A stretch of 64,000 bases of DNA from Cyanoderma ruficeps (GCA_008694505.1 VZDJ01000594.1:8375746-8439745), one strand, 5' to 3'; shown: positions 36,338 through 51,294, counted from the first letter of the stretch. The notes: generated by a model not told the origin, from the letters alone. Translations and numbers: made by a program.

Positions 36338-39300
36338 GTAAGTGACTGTGATTTGATTTGCTTTCTTTTCAGTGGACACAAAAGAGTGCTTTGGGATTCT
36401 GTGGTCATTCCCTTCCCTTAAGTCATGTGAAATGAGTTTTTGCCATGTGGGGATTAGAAGTAAGAGCCCAAACTGTGAGTTCAGACCTCACCCTCTCTAC
36501 TCTCTGTTTTTCATAATGGTGCAATAAACTTGTGACACCAATTTATTTTTGGCTGCCTCTCAAAGAGCACAGAAATACTCGAGTAGTTTGCTTCAATTTG
36601 TGTTGAGTCATGTGTAGACAATATGAAGTTTACTATTGGTAGGCAAAGCATCTTGACTGAAATGCCCTGTAGAATAATCTGTCCTTTTTTGGCATGACCA
36701 TGGAGAGTGGTTTTGCAAATTTTACATTCTTTGTTTTAAGCCTAAATGCTGAACTTGCTTTTAATGCTATCTGAAATAATAAATTAGCTATAAATTCCCA
36801 TGTTTGCCATTCAGCATGCATGCATTTGGCTAAGAGGAAACTTTAAATGGTAAAGGCAGCACAATAATGTCAGTTTAGGAATTCCTAACACCAGTACTAC
36901 TTATGAAATTAAGAGATACAAATATCTCTTAAATCAAAACTGGGCTTTGAAAATTGTTTATTTAACATGTCCACCGTGTGAGTTCCTAAAAAGATGTAAA
37001 GACGTGATTTAATGGAAACATTAAATATTTTATCTAGCTCTCTCAAAAAATAAAAAACAAATAAACTCTAATCTGGTCTTCCAGCAAGACCATTTTCATC
37101 TGCTTTCAGCAGGACTGAGAACAGTTTTATCCTGATTGATGATCACAGGTAATAGTTGTGCTTCTGGAAATGTGACTTGCATAAAACTATGCCCTGGGCT
37201 ACAGCTATTTCTGAGTTGCTGGCTGAGCATTGTAACTCTCTCTCCAGCCTCTCTTTGGGGATATGGGAAGAGTCACACTGATGCTCCACATGAGCTTCAA
37301 GTGCCATAAATAATAGCAATGATTTCATTATTGAACATCGACAGAAAAGAAAATTTTAAAGCCACTTAAATCCCTGTGGAACAGTGTTTTGAATTGTGTT
37401 TTCTGTGCACACAACACACACATTTCCTCTGATCCTCCCAGCAGCGTTATCAATTGCAGCTTTCCCAGGAGAAAGTGTGAGTCAGGAACTTAAGTCTAAA
37501 TATGGAGATACATGACCTGCTCCACATCCTGCTTCTTTTGCTTCTGGTTTTAGTGGAAATTAAAATAGAAAAACAGAACTACCAACCCCTTTTTTTTTTT
37601 TTTTTGGGGAAAGAAGATTGAAATAATGGGGAATGTTTTTTCTACATGGCGTATAATTTCAGTGTTTCAAGTTCTTGAACTTCTCATAAGCTCTTTTTTT
37701 CAAAATACCTTTGAAACATCTTTCCTGCTGCACAGTAAACATCAATGTAACCAGAGAGAATGTTAGGAAACTGGGCTTTAAAAGAGTTCTTGGAAAAGCT
37801 TTGAAAAATACATATTTAATTTTAAAAGGATTTGGCAGCAGAGATTTCATAGGTGTTTTTTAGCGTCTGAGTCTCTGAGGAATGTGAGTACTTGTCTTCT
37901 GAAATAAGTTTTTATTTATATGTTTGTCGGTGCAAAATATACAAAACAGATCCAGTGGACTACACAGTTTCAACCTACACTGAAATTCTCCTTAGATCAG
38001 TAGAGAGGGTAAAGTTCCTTACCTGAAAGAGAATGGGCTTTACAAGTCAGATGTTTGTCTATCTTTACTGTGTACCTCTTGAAAAGAAGGGTAATAGAGA
38101 ATAACTGTGAATTAACATGTCCCAGTCTAATAAGGAGACATATTTTTACTCTGATCTTTTCTGGTCTTTGTTGCCACATCAAGCTACCAACAGTCCTGAT
38201 GGCAAGTAGAGTGTACAGATGGATGTTGAAGAAAGAGAGAAAAAAAATCCTAATAATGTGATTAGAATTAATGATGAACAGATTCTGAATTTTGAGTAGC
38301 CAATTCAGTCACAGCAGTATATCCTCTATGGGATAGAGAGACTATATACTCTCTGTACTTTTTAGAAATACTTTTCAGGGAAAAGATCCCTATTTTCCAC
38401 GTTCTGTGAAGAAGTGCAAGTCAAATTTCATGGTTAGCAGCTATGTCGTCCTTTTCTGCCTTCAGATAAATTACAAGTGATCCTTGGTTTTTTTTTTTCC
38501 CTAGTAGAAACTTTAAGGAAAGTAACTAATATTAGGTTCCTGAAAGCAAAGATCAATACATTTCTTTTTGTGGGAAAGAGTGAATGTTGTCAGTGTGTTA
38601 ACCTGTAGAATTTGTCTCTATTTGTGAGAATAATTGCTGACTCATGTCATTTGGCTGCTCATTCTGACAATGTTATTTAATTACTGCAAGCTTGGGGTTT
38701 GTAAGGTACAGAAATCCAATAGTAAGCAGAATTTGGGGCATTGCTTCCTTTGATATGCAATACATACTGGATTCCGGTGTAGAATAAGAAGAACATTAAG
38801 AAGGAAGCTGTGTGTCATTCAGTGATTGACAACATCTTTGAGTGGATGCTTGCAGTGTTTACTGCAGAAAGATTGCTCCCATGCTCCCAAATTACAAAAC
38901 TTGCAATGTTTTCCTTTTGCTTAGAATTAATACTGTGTCACCAGAATTTAGTAATAATTATGCAACTCTCTAAGGATAAATAGAGTAAATAATACTGTTT
39001 CTGAGAACAAGAAACAGATTCACCTTTGAGTCTGGGTGAAATGAAAGGGAGAAGAGAAGAAAGGGCACCTCTGGAACTGGTTCATTCTTTACTGACTGTG
39101 CTGTCTTGGGCTTTGTCACTTGGGTCTTAGTAACATTTGACATCCACTGAGCAGAGTTACAATAATAAAGTGTTACGTTTCTTCTAAAAGAGGCAGTGGA
39201 AAATTGGACCCTTCCATTATTTATCAAGCTGCACACTCTGTGCCATGCCAGAACAATCAGTGGGTAATGTAAGGGTCCCCTGGCTTCACACAGCCCTGCA

Positions 39301-42300
39301 GCAGAAACATGAAGCCAAAAATTCTCACTACTTGAACATTTCTCTAGAAAGCTTTGAAACTTCCATGAAGGGATTTAGGCACCCAGTTCCCTTTGAAATT
39401 AGAACTTACTTCAAATTAAGCTTAAAGGGAATTGCTTATTTCAATTACCAAAGCCACTTGCAAAATCGTCATTGCCCATTAAAAAAATGCTTTTGTTGCA
39501 ACAGACTGTGAAAAAATCAAAGTGCTTCTTGAAATTTTTAAGAGTAAATAAAGATTTGAATGTTTACAGATGAATAGTCCTTTTTCAAAAAATTGTATTA
39601 CTACTCCACACTTGCAAATATTTTGTTGTCCTTAATATGTCTCTAAGCAGAGGACCAAAAGAGAAGGAATTAGCCCAAGATGAGGTAGATTTGTTTGCAG
39701 GTCTAGAACCCAGCTTTCTTCATCCTCAGTCTCAGGATTAGTTTGCATGCCTTATCTAAGATCATATAGATTTTTTTAAGTGGCATCACAATAGTTTACA
39801 TAAAGCATGAACTTTCCAGAAGGACTTTTTTCAAAGACTTTTTTCAAGATTTGCTGATGAAAAAGGAGTATTACAGCAGTTAGATTCTCTTTTTTAAACT
39901 TCCCCACGGCTGAGCTGTGCAACATAACTTTACTATAGTAGGAAGAAACTGTATCCCACTTACTGCTACTGAGAAAAAAAAAAAGGACTGTAATGCTTTA
40001 GAAAATAATCCTCATAAATCTAAGCATTGGATTAAAGTGTTTGGAAAGAAATGCCCAATGTTTTTTGTAGGGCTAATTCACAGCACTACTTCTAGTAAAT
40101 ATTAAGAAATGGCAATTATCACCTGTCACAATCATTGTTATGAAAACCTAACAGGATATCCTGGATTCCCTCATCTGAGTAATACTTCTTAAACCCACTG
40201 TTCTCATATCCAGACCACATACATCGAAGGGCTGACCCAGCATAGAGTTTGATTGCACACATGTAAGTTCTACTCAGTTAAAAATAAAGTTACATCAAAG
40301 AAAACAACTTCATCTACACACCTGCAAGTTATTTAGCTGTAGCTTGCTGATAGAAATCTTTCATATATACGACTATATAAAACATTTGATTTCACATCAA
40401 GCACATTTTTGGTTAGGTAGCTGTATTCTCTTGCTGATGGTTGTTAATAAAATGTCACCACTGACACTGTCCAGATGAAATCCTCTGGAAGGTTTCACTG
40501 TTACCTTCCCAGATCTGAATTTTTAACATTATTGGTACTTGAATGCAAGGCTGAGCAGGGACATCTTTGGAACAATGTGCCATAAAAATAAATATGCTAT
40601 ACAGGACTCCTTATTATGTTAATATATTCTTGTCCATAGTAGAGAGAATTCTAACTGTTAATCACCATGGAAAAATTATGAGTCAGTGGCTAAGTGATTA
40701 GCATACAGTTCTGTTATTTACTCTTCAATAAACAATCTTGTTAGAGAATCCAAGTCTGCAAGCACCATTTTAAGAAAATGTTATTAAAACATTAAACTCG
40801 ATGCGTCCAATTTAGTTAATATATAACTAAATCAGTAAACACTTCAAGTTGTCTATTGATTTCCATTCTATGAATATAATATGAAACACGGCATAGACAA
40901 ATATGAAATGTTTCAAAATCTTCATTTCATGACAGATTGTTTTGTCCTAAGTGTAAAACTTGCCACTTTCTAAGTGAAGAACTCAATTACTAAGGAAGTT
41001 ACTGTTCTGGTCAGAGATGTTCTTTTAATTGCAGAAATGTGGGCACTGGGTAGCAGCTGTGATCTGTGACTGCTGTTGACCTCTTTGGTGGCTGGGATAG
41101 TCTGAGATGCTCTTGAGGGTGAGTGGGGCTGTCCAAGCCAGTTCCCTCAGTCCCATTCATTTCCCAGAAGGCTCACGCTGCTCTGCTCCTGGCTGTTGTG
41201 AGATCCAAGACATTTTCTGCACAGTGAGTGCAAGTACTTAGTGTGTTGGAACAATATAAATTACCTTGTCAGAGAAGCCTCTAACCAAACTTTTCAAGGA
41301 AAAATTAATCTTTTTTTCCTAAGCTGAAAATTCCGCCCTTACTACCTGTAAATCAAATTGCCATTAGCTATTTTTAAGACCTAAATAAGATTTCTCTGAA
41401 ACTCTAAATTATGAAAGGTGCTGCCTTCCCTCCTGAGGCTTGAGGGTCCAAGGGTGAATAGCTGCGCTACAAGCTGGGCTGAGGTAAAAAGGCAGTGCAA
41501 GATTTAACCAGGTGACTCAGAAGGTTGGTTGCTTCCACAGATGACAAATAAATCTGTTACTGTACGTATAAAATGAGCAATGGAGAAACACTAATTTGTT
41601 GTGTCCAAATTCCTTCTCCTTAGTGCCCAGTTCAGCACTGTTTCTCTAATGCTGGGCATGCATTTTGAACCTTTGCCAAGTTACTTTACAGCTCTCATTG
41701 TACTGACATTTTCTCAGTTAATATTGGCACAGAACAGTATTTTCCATGGTTATTTCATGGAGTCCATCCTACATATCTGTATGTTGACAGAAGAAGACAG
41801 AAATGTTTATTGACTGTCTTATGCAGAGAAAAATGAAGTTTTTGCAATGTGGCCTTGAACTGAAGAGGTGTCATGCTTCATTAATTTCCAGTTAAGTTGT
41901 TGGCTAGAAATTGCACATGTATACATATATAATTATAGGCATATAATAGAAACATTATGTTTCTTCTCTATAAAACAGGGAGCTAAAACCATTGGCTTCC
42001 TTAATGTCCAAAAGCATAAAGCATCTTTCTTTTCCCACTGAAACCATTTGGAGCTCTTGAATGTCAGTAGACGTGGCAGTGTTTTCCTGTGGAACAGACT
42101 GGGTAGCAGGATAGCAACCTACCTTAGCTTCCTGTCCCTACACACTTGGGCACAGCTTTTTAGTGTCTAATTGTAGATGTTCTCCCAGGACATAAAAAAG
42201 GTAAAAAATTAAACTTATACTTAAGAAACTAACCTTGCTGTCTTGCTCCCACCACAGCTCTTAGAGCATTTTACATGGCCTGGGTTGTTTGTGAGCTCTA

Positions 42301-45300
42301 TTTGATATGGGATCTCTTCTGCACTGCTCAGACTTGCTTTAATCATAGAAGTTGCTCAAGAACTGTGCTACTAAACTTCTACGGAATTGTTTATTCCTTC
42401 ATCTGAGCTGTTTTCAAATCCTGAGTTATTTTCAATGTACCAAATAATATTATTGAAGCTCTGAGTGTGCTGGTATATGCTAGCTCTCTTGTGACTGGAA
42501 TGCAAAAGTGAGTATTTCCTGGGTTTTATTTTTGTTTTCAGAAGGCAGAGGCTGTATATTTCTCAATTAGAGGACAATCTCTGCATGATTTAGAAACTAC
42601 ATATGGGATGTTGCAACAAAATGACAGTTGTTTTTAATGAAAAATAAAATAAAAGCTTTAAAAAGCTGATGTGAAGCACATAAACTCAAATAACTGACTT
42701 GCATGAAATTAAGTTTGTTTCTGCTTGTCATCAGATTTAAGCCAGAGTTTCTTTCTGTTATATTGTATTTAGATATTAAACAGTTATTTGAAAACATGAT
42801 AAGAAATTTGCTCTTTGAGATGCAATGAAGCGAAACTGTTTAGACTTCCAAATCTTGACAAAGTTTCCAAGCTACTGGTGTTCAGTGCATTGTGTCTGTC
42901 ATTTTCCTTTCTAGCCATTAGCACAGGTTCATGAATGTATGAATAAATTGGTAGGTAATGATGTGTTGTCTTCTCCTGCTACAATTGTAGCCATCATTTT
43001 TCACTGTTTCATCTTGTCTGTGCTAAAATCTGTAATATGTTTTTGTACCCTCAACTAAGTCTGTGACAGAAGCAAGGATAGAACAGAAGAATTGATCAGT
43101 TCGATCACAAGGCCAAATGTTTCATATTTTTCTGTTCTTCTAGCTCTCAGTCATTCCATGCTTTCTGGCAAAGCAGGTGGTAGTGAAGGTTAACAGAGAA
43201 CAGTCACTTTTGATTCAGACCCCAATATCTATCCCCAGAAGGGTCTGAAGAAGGTTACACTGGGATTCATTTACATGGGGGAGAGAGAAGATCTCATGAT
43301 CACACATCCCACAAGCCTGAAGGATCCAAGTGAGATGGAGAAGAAGGAGCAGATACTTGAATCTGGGCTTTCCATAAATTTTCCATAAATATTCTTCTTA
43401 CCATGGTGTCTGACACATTACAGACATGACTTTTTTCTGTTTCTCTTGAACTCTGAAAACACTGAAAAAACCCCAATTTAGTTCCTCTAGGAAGATGAAA
43501 TCTTGACATGTTTTGCATGAGGGGAAAATGGTTTGTGGCATGAGAGTATGTCATTAACCCTTCTGCTCTCCTGAGCTAAAATGAGGCTGTTCCACAAGCA
43601 GACAGAAGCAGGGATAGCTTTTGTTCCTTATATTAATGGAGCTAGGTATTAACTGTACTTATTTACCAGGTGCTGAAATCCATCACTACAGAAGACATGC
43701 ACATAATTTTAGACATGTCCCTCAGGGAAGACAGTAGGAATTATGGATTGGTTGGAAACACTATCTTGAGTACTGATTTTTTTTTTCAGATCTAAGAGTT
43801 TTACTTCGTGCTTTATGAAAGTAAGTTGTGCAGACAGCCATTTCAGGGGAGGACTCTTCCTATTTTTAGTAAAATTCCAAAAAAGGGAAGCAAAACAGAA
43901 AGACGGAGGCTTCTGAGCATATCTGCTCTCATGAGTGCACCATCAGGGAAAGGAAGAGCACAACCAAATGTCTAGCAGCTGCCATGTAGCTACCAGCCTG
44001 CCTGGGGTTTTTCCCCATTTTACTTTATGTCCCCCTACTCAAAAACAAGCTCTGTAAGAGGCAAACTTGCCTTGTAATGTTTGTGTTGTTTCTAGAAGGC
44101 AGATACATTTAAGGGGGAAATACTAGTCGTTTTACTTCCAGGCTGATTTTCAGCATCAGCCCGTTTCAAAGTAAATATCAAAAGAAAGACAAATCATCTT
44201 TAAGGAAAAAAAAATGCAGCAGAAGCAGACTTGAACTAACATTTCCAGGAGGCTCAAATATTTTAATGAAAACAATCATTTGACCTTGTCAACTCTGAGT
44301 AATCTTAGTAGATTTTTTTTCACTAATGTCTCCAGCAGCCTTTGAAAAAAGAAAGGTTGCATTTCAAAGAGATGCATAAGATGAGCTGGTATTCTTAAGG
44401 AAGATCTAAGAACAGTGGAGTGTACACTATTAGCCAAAGAAGCCAGCTACACAGAGCCAGAGACCTGTCCTTGGACTCATCTCCTTCCACCCTGCCCCAG
44501 CCTTTCATTTCTGCTCAGGGCTGTTTGTGTCTGCAAAACAGGATATTCAGCCAGACCCTCCAGCAACCCTTGGCAATCTGCATGATTTGATGAAGTCCAG
44601 TGACAGTCTGTATATCCTCAGCTAAGTGAATATAATGTCCTGGTGGGTAAAAACTAAAATTGAAACCAAAAAAATTGTACTTACATATGAAAAGCAGTGC
44701 CCTAGCTGAATGAAGTAATGAGTTCATGTTCTCTGCTTTGCTGGTATGGAAATCTTCGCTGAGGTGAGAGTCTTTTAAACTGGGTTAAGCAGTTCCAGTA
44801 TGCATGCACCTTGCCTATTAACTAAGGTACTGCAAGTAATGCACAATGTAGGCCAAGAGGTGATCTTTGAGTGAAAATCATACTGGATTCAGGAATTTGT
44901 TTTTGTTTTTTTTCCTGAAAAATAGCAACAGTATCTGCAACCCAAGATGGCACTTGACAAATGGTGCTTTTTCTTCATCCTTGTTCCTCTCTGTTCATAT
45001 CAGGCTTAATGGAGTGTGGAAGCAATCAAATTCCTGTCGCTGTAGCTTGTATTAAAAGCCATTGCAGCTCTGAGAGAGACCCAACAGCTACTTCATTTCA
45101 GAGAAGAGGATCTGATGTCAAATACAGCACACGCACAAACAAAAATGTTTACATGTCTCTAAGTCATATAACTGAGTGAGTTTACATGGGGTTATGCATC
45201 TAATGAGTAACCAATGGGTTATTTCCATTAATAGGGATGTTCAAAAGCAGATGAGAGGCCAGACTCTACAGTCCTTCCACCTGATCATATACAGAGTTTC

Positions 45301-47370
45301 ATGGCTCCAACCAGAAATAAGAGTTTCAGCTCAGGGTGTGACCACACCATGACAAAGAAGCTGCTCTGAAAACACCACTTGCTGCCTTTGCTTGTACAAC
45401 TTGGGCAGGAAAGGGGATGTAGAAATACATTTGCTGTCACTTACCACAGCAGCCAGGGTACATGTCACTCTGTTGGTGGCCCAAAATGTAATGTGTCCCT
45501 TTAAAGAGCAGTTGTGTTTTTTGAAGGCCTCAGTTTAAAGAGGGTTAAGTCCCCGTGGAAGATGTGGCAGGACAGATACCTTGTTTACACCATAGTAGTC
45601 CAGTAATACTGGGATAAACACCTCACAAGTACTCATCTACAGCTTTAACCAGTTCTCTCAGGCTGGCAGTTGTCAAAGAAAGGTTTCTTTGGGAAATATC
45701 AACTATTCTTTTATGTCTCAGCCTTAAGTACTGTGAGAATATCTATTTTTGTGTTTCTGGTTGCTACAAAATCAATAAATTCAGAGCATAGCCAAGCATA
45801 CTTTTAGGGAAAATTACTAAAAAATGGAAAGAAGGTGGAAAAAACTTCTCTGTATTCACTGAATAAAGTTCTTCAGAATGAACTGAATAAACACTGTTGT
45901 TGACAGCTAAGCCATTAGATATTTTTAAAGTAATTTGGTCTTTTCATATCCTATACCACATCACCCACTATCTCCAGTTACTCTAAAAATCAATCTGTCT
46001 GTAGTTTTAGCTATAGCATTAGACTCCCACACTGGTTTTGCAGCTCATGGCTCTTGAGTTTCATGAAGCATCACATGATGTGTTCCAGGGTATCATGCAC
46101 AGCTTGTAGTTTGCTGCAACCAGAAGGCTTAAAATTGAAAAACTCTTTTTATTGGTTTGGTGAAATCAGGGGGATATTTTGCTGCTTTATTAATAACTAA
46201 ATATAAAAAAGAAAAGAATTGACCAAAAACCCCAAAACTTTTGCATCTGTTCTGACTATCACTAGGCACCTCTGTATCTGCCAGATGCTCAGAAGCACTT
46301 AGCACATGCTGCTTCCGTTGGAGGCAATAACATCTTAAAAGCCAGACTACTTCAATCATGCTGCCTAGTTGAGCATAAGAAAATAAGAAATGTTCTTTCA
46401 CAGCAGAGGCCATTCTCTGACCAGGATGCTTAGAATAGCAGGCAAAAAGAGAGTGCTGTAAAAGGAATGAACTCCACTTCTGGAATTCAGTGGTTTGAAG
46501 GCATCCAGACTGTTGCATTTAAAGGCCACCACTATACATAACTCCTATGAATTTGTCCTTTTGAACCTGTTTATGTTTCTGTATTGTAAAACATTACTTG
46601 TTTGTGAAGGTAGAATATGGATGTTATATTTAACTTGATGTTTCTCTTATGCCTGCTATCTGGTAATTTAATTGGGTGGCCTCTAGTTCTTGTTTTGTGA
46701 AAAACAGTGAATAGCCATTTTCTACCTGTATCTTCTCTAATCTTCTTCTACTTACCTTGAGCAACTTGTAGAACACTGTCTTCCAAAAATTTATGGGTCC
46801 AGATTTCAACTTCTAAGCCATATTTTTGTAGCTATGACATTTCCTTTTGAGAATACAACAAAAAGTGGTATATACATTCTGCTTAAGGAAGAGGATGAGG
46901 CAGAGGGGTGGTGCTAATACTTACTTTTGGTATATGGCTGTTTCTTTGTGAGCTCACAAGTGGTATGAGAAGCAGCACATGGTGTTAACTGCCCTATTTT
47001 TAACTGAGATCATTCAGCATTGATTATGCTGGAAATCTGAGCAGAAATTCAGTATGAGATGGGTCTTGGCCCAGTGTTTTCACCTGTTAAACTGCTATAA
47101 GGAATGGATGATGACAGATCATGGAAGAAGTATAGAAGGTTTATTTGATTCTTTTAAAAGTTTCAGCTTCAACTGTGAATATTCTGAGAATCATCCAGGA
47201 TAATAAAAGTGGTTTTTAAAGGTATTTTTAATTCTTTAGTTTAATATGCTGGAAGATCACATTATATTTTCAAATGCCAACAAAGCATTGCTATGGATGT
47301 TTGTGGTTAGTCTGGTACCTTGCAAAGCTCACCTTTGAATTCACACTGTTTGTTGCTTTTTTTTAACTAG
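36338..47370 (+). other. MYLK: MYLK intron (11.0 kb)
   Basis: The longest complete intron in the window. It holds a T-run at about 37589-37605, a 13-bp tandem duplication at 39823-39848, a MEF2-like CTATTTTTAG at 43860-43869 and a minus-strand open frame of 129 codons (46129-46518) with no recognisable domain. I recognise no transposon here. Acceptor AACTAG. Confidence 0.85.
39823..39848 (+). repeat. 13-bp tandem duplication
   Basis: GACTTTTTTCAAA followed directly by GACTTTTTTCAAG. Short local slippage duplication. Confidence 0.8.
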
Positions 47371-47421
47371 GTGAAGCAACAGTGAAGAAGAAACCAGCTC
47401 CAAAGACTCCTCCAAAAGCAG
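47371..47421 (+). CDS. MYLK: MYLK microexon-like linker exon (51 bp)
   Basis: Only 51 bases, phase 1 in and out, encoding SEATVKKKPAPKTPPKA (the Ser codon is completed across the junction). Human and chicken have ATVKKKPAPKTPPKA exactly. Too short to stand out as an open frame, it was found by extending the known linker between TxLPPVL and PPQITQ. Donor GTAATT. It lies between introns of 11.0 and 1.6 kb. Confidence 0.95.
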
Positions 47422-49024
47422 GTAATTTGTTACATGTGTCACACACATTTACCAGTGCAGCTGTTTGCCTACTAAGATTGTTTGCATATGTGATTAAATG
47501 GTAGGTAAGTCAAACTTGTTTACACCGTACTAAGAATTAAGTTATGAGCATCCAAAGAAGTTAGTCTCAGATGGATACAGCAAGATCCTATGAAGTGTCA
47601 GTAGTGTGTAACTTCTGCCCTTTTGTATATCCACAAAAAACCTTGGCTTTCTGTGAAAGACATTTTTCTGTGTATCACAGAATCCTCTGCATGAGTAGCT
47701 ACCACAAAGAGGGTGATACACTCTACTTTTCCTCATCACTGGCATTGTGGTAACCTGTTTGTCTGTTTGCAGTCTTCAAGGCAAAGCTATCTATATTTAA
47801 AGTTACAAGGAAGCTTCCTCTATAGGAACCTCCTTTCAGTGCCTTAAAACTTTGCCAGACTTTTAAACTGTTCAAGCTGCTTTCTGTGCCAGATATACAC
47901 CTCAGCCTAGTTTCCCTCAGATATTTTCAAAACAAAAACACTTTTAAAATATCAAGCCTAGAGTGGGGGGAAATTCAACTTTGTTTTAATTACTTTGAAA
48001 AGAAAAAAAACCACTTTTTTCATAACCAGTAGCCCTGTGCTTTGTAAAAAAATGTTACATTTGGCAGTGAGGTCATGGCAATATCAGGGAATGCCTCTTA
48101 CCTCTTCTGTCAATATGTCCACAAGTCTGCCCCTTCCCCTCCCATAGACACATACAAGAGTAATTTTTTTATCCTGCTGCTTTTATAAGCAACAGTATAG
48201 CTTTCACCCTGGAGTTGTCCAGCCTATGATATTTCTGGCATCTGTGCTTAGCAGCTACCAGGGGTCTGACACTCTCAGCAGCACAGCTGAGGCAGGAAGG
48301 AGCACTGATAGCAGGAGATGTTCTGCCACCTATTGATACTCAGGCAGGGAGAGGGAAGAGAAGGAGGAATGCCTGATTCATGAATAGAGAGCAATGAATG
48401 GGACTGCAAGGTTTAAAGGAAGCACTGTGATACACAAACAAAAAGATCCATCATTGCTCATGGCAAAATTTAGTGTGATGGAGAGAGACATCAATTTCCT
48501 TCCTTGTCTCTCATGATGTTTCAGTAGCCACATAATGTTCATCTGGCTACTGAAGCCAGAATCTTCATAGGCAGATCTTGAGTCTTAAATTTTCTGAATT
48601 CTGTGGATGACATCAGGGAGCAGGTTTGCAGACCCCCTCAGCACATGCAAATTCATAAGAAGGTAGCTGGAGCCATTCTTCAAAAACACAAAGTTCAAAA
48701 GAAAAATAAGATTTTCTGAAAAACCCACCAGATTTCATAAACTGTATATTTGGAATTGGTGGTAGGTGCCAACGTTTTTGTGTTTTGGATGTCTGTATCT
48801 TGGTCTTGCATGAGCAAACTTTGGACGGATAAATTGTTATTGCTTCACTCCCCTAGAATTAACAAATGCAAGAATTTTTTTTCATTGCAAGCAACAGATA
48901 ACTGTTAATCTAGATTTCAAATGCTACTCTGAAACAGTTGAGCTAAAAAATATATGTTTTGAGTTTTAAGAACACTTATAGTCATTTAAAGGGATATTTT
49001 ATTTATTTTATTTTTTCCCTTCAG
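47422..49024 (+). other. MYLK: MYLK intron (1.6 kb)
   Basis: Nothing recognisable apart from a strong T-rich tract before the acceptor TTCAG. Confidence 0.9.
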
Positions 49025-49152
49025 CTGCTCCTCCTCAGATTACTCAGTTCCCAGAAGACAGAAAAGTCCGTGCAGGTGAATCAGTGGAATTGTTTGCCAA
49101 GGTGGTAGGAACAGCACCCATAACTTGCACCTGGATGAAATTCCGTAAGCAG
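49025..49152 (+). CDS. MYLK: MYLK exon: first half of the Ig domain before FnIII
   Basis: Encodes AAPPQITQFPEDRKVRAGE, the A strand, then SVELFAKVVGTAPITCTWMKFRKQ. In this domain the B-strand position is Leu-Phe-Ala, and the Cys is two residues before the core Trp, as in chicken and human. Phase 1 in; it ends on a complete codon (phase 0), the only phase 0 junction in the window. Donor GTAAAT. Confidence 0.96.
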
Positions 49153-51090
49153 GTAAATCGTTTTCTGTTCTCCTTTAACAATCACTGAAAAGGCAGAGCT
49201 GGAAAGGAACACCAATAGCTATCTCCCGTTTTTCCATCTCCCTTCCTGAGGAACTGGCAAAGCCCATGTTATTCCTGCAGATGTTTTCCTCACCTCTACT
49301 GAAAACATTTCACTGATGAAGATTTCACAACCTCCATTAGCAAATTATTGCAGTGTTTATATAGCTATAGTATTAGAATTTTTTTCCTAATGCCAAAACC
49401 AAAACTTTCTTGCTACAGTTTAGACCCTTTGCCACCTGTCCCCTTCTGTAACAAATGATAGTTTCTTTGTGAAAAGCCTCAGACCATGAATTAAAGGATA
49501 AGTGATGGGAAAGATACAAGTGTCTGAAAAGTATCTGTCTCAGGGGACATTTCTCTCCTTTGAAAATAACCTCTTCTTAGTTGAGGCTGGGTCTAAAGTT
49601 ATGTCAGAGGGGCAAAATACCATATAAAAAACTTGAGTTAATTGTCTTGCGACACAAATGTCACCATACTGGGAAAAACAGCAATCCATGCCATCAGTGC
49701 CCTCACTCCCTGGGTTTAAAGTTCCTTCTACTTGAATTAATATCTTTAAACTATATCACATGTCCTTAAGGGCAGTGTCTAAAGAGAGTTGCTTTAACAA
49801 AGCTATTTAAAATCACTTTAAATCAAATAACCCAATATGCAAGTTCAGATTGGAAGTGTCACGTTAGGACAGAGCAAATATCTACTGTAGCTGCTGTTTT
49901 GTTTATTTCATTCTGAACTTGTTATGCACTCTATAGAACACAAATAAAAACATCTCCTAGAAGGACGTTTAGACTCTAAATCCAGACATGTCAGCATTTA
50001 ATTGAAAGAATTCAAAACAGTTTGTTAGTGCAAAGGGTATTCCAGAGTCCATCCTTGCTAATTCCAAATAACCTCCTACTTTAGAGGAAAGGGTGGGTTT
50101 TCTCCTGAACTTTTATATTTCCTTAAATTTCTTTAGCTTCAAGACTGGAGTTAACCATTGCTTTCCACAAAAAATAGGTCTCAGAAGCTTCAGTGACATT
50201 CAGTGTTTGCTTTTGCTAAGCTCTGTCTTAACCTTTAGGTAAAATGTACCCCTCAAAAGTGAGTTTCTGGTTTGTGCAGAATTCGGAGTTCATTGTTGAA
50301 CACAACAATCCTATTTACCTAGATTTTAAGGCCTTTTTTATATGCAAGATCTATGTCATAACAGGGACTAGCAGCTCCTAATGCCCATATCAGATCCATA
50401 ACCTGTGATTCGAGATATTCTCTCCTTTGTAAAATGCTATTTTTTACCAACTTTATACTTTCTTCTTTAGTTATCCACTATGAGACAAAGTGAAGTATTG
50501 CAAAATCATAAATTAAAATGACAAAAACTTTTAAATTATTCATGGTGGTGAATGAGATACAAAAGAAAAAAAAGACCTCAGGAAGGTTACCAAACACTGT
50601 AGGAGGACAAGTGAGGGCAGCAGTCTCTCATTTATTAATTTAAAAGGGGAACCAGTTACTGTGTCCTCTGCTGCACCATAATTTTGCTTTATTTTTCACT
50701 TACACTTCACCACATATTGTTTTACGCTTGGATTTCTTCCTTTTCTATAACTGTGTTTGATTTCAACCCTGTTCCATTCCCAGTCCTAAAAGTGAAAACC
50801 AGCCAAGTGTTTTGACAATTTATTGGGAGTTATTTGTAGTTGTTATTTGAGCTGATCCAGCAAGCGGTGAGCTGTGATTCCAGCCCTGCTGCTCTTTGCT
50901 GCAGTGTCCTCTCCATGTTTCTTCCTCACATTCCCTCAGGTGCAGGAGAGCCACAGTGGCCTCTCTCGGGCACACTCCAAAAGAGTATCTTTTGCTTGAA
51001 GAAGGGGAATGTCACAAATGTGTGACCCATATTGTTGTGTGCCATGGCAGTGCAGTGGAGGGGTGCTGGAACTGTGCTAAGCTGAAGAGG

Positions 51091-51157
51091 GAAAAGCCTT
51101 GGAAAACCTTGGAGAGCCTTGGAAAACCTTGGAGAGCCTTGGAAAACCTTGGAAAGC
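51091..51157 (+). repeat. Minisatellite of alternating 10-bp units
   Basis: GGAAAACCTT alternates with GGAGAGCCTT, giving a 20-base higher-order unit repeated about three times. Confidence 0.9.
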
Positions 51158-51294
51158 CACTTCATTAGCTGAGTCCCTCACTGAACTCTGCCAGCTGTTG
51201 AAGCTTCTTAACTACAACCAGAGACTTTCTTTCAGGATCCCATGGATCCAACCCATGTTCCCCACTACCACTGCAAACCACTGAGCATCCTTCT

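Noticed and set aside
43860..43869. MEF2-like CTATTTTTAG
   Set aside because: A single match in AT-rich intron with no supporting neighbours; chance expected.
46129..46518. 129-codon open frame on the minus strand
   Set aside because: No domain or repeat recognised; within the largest intron and probably chance.
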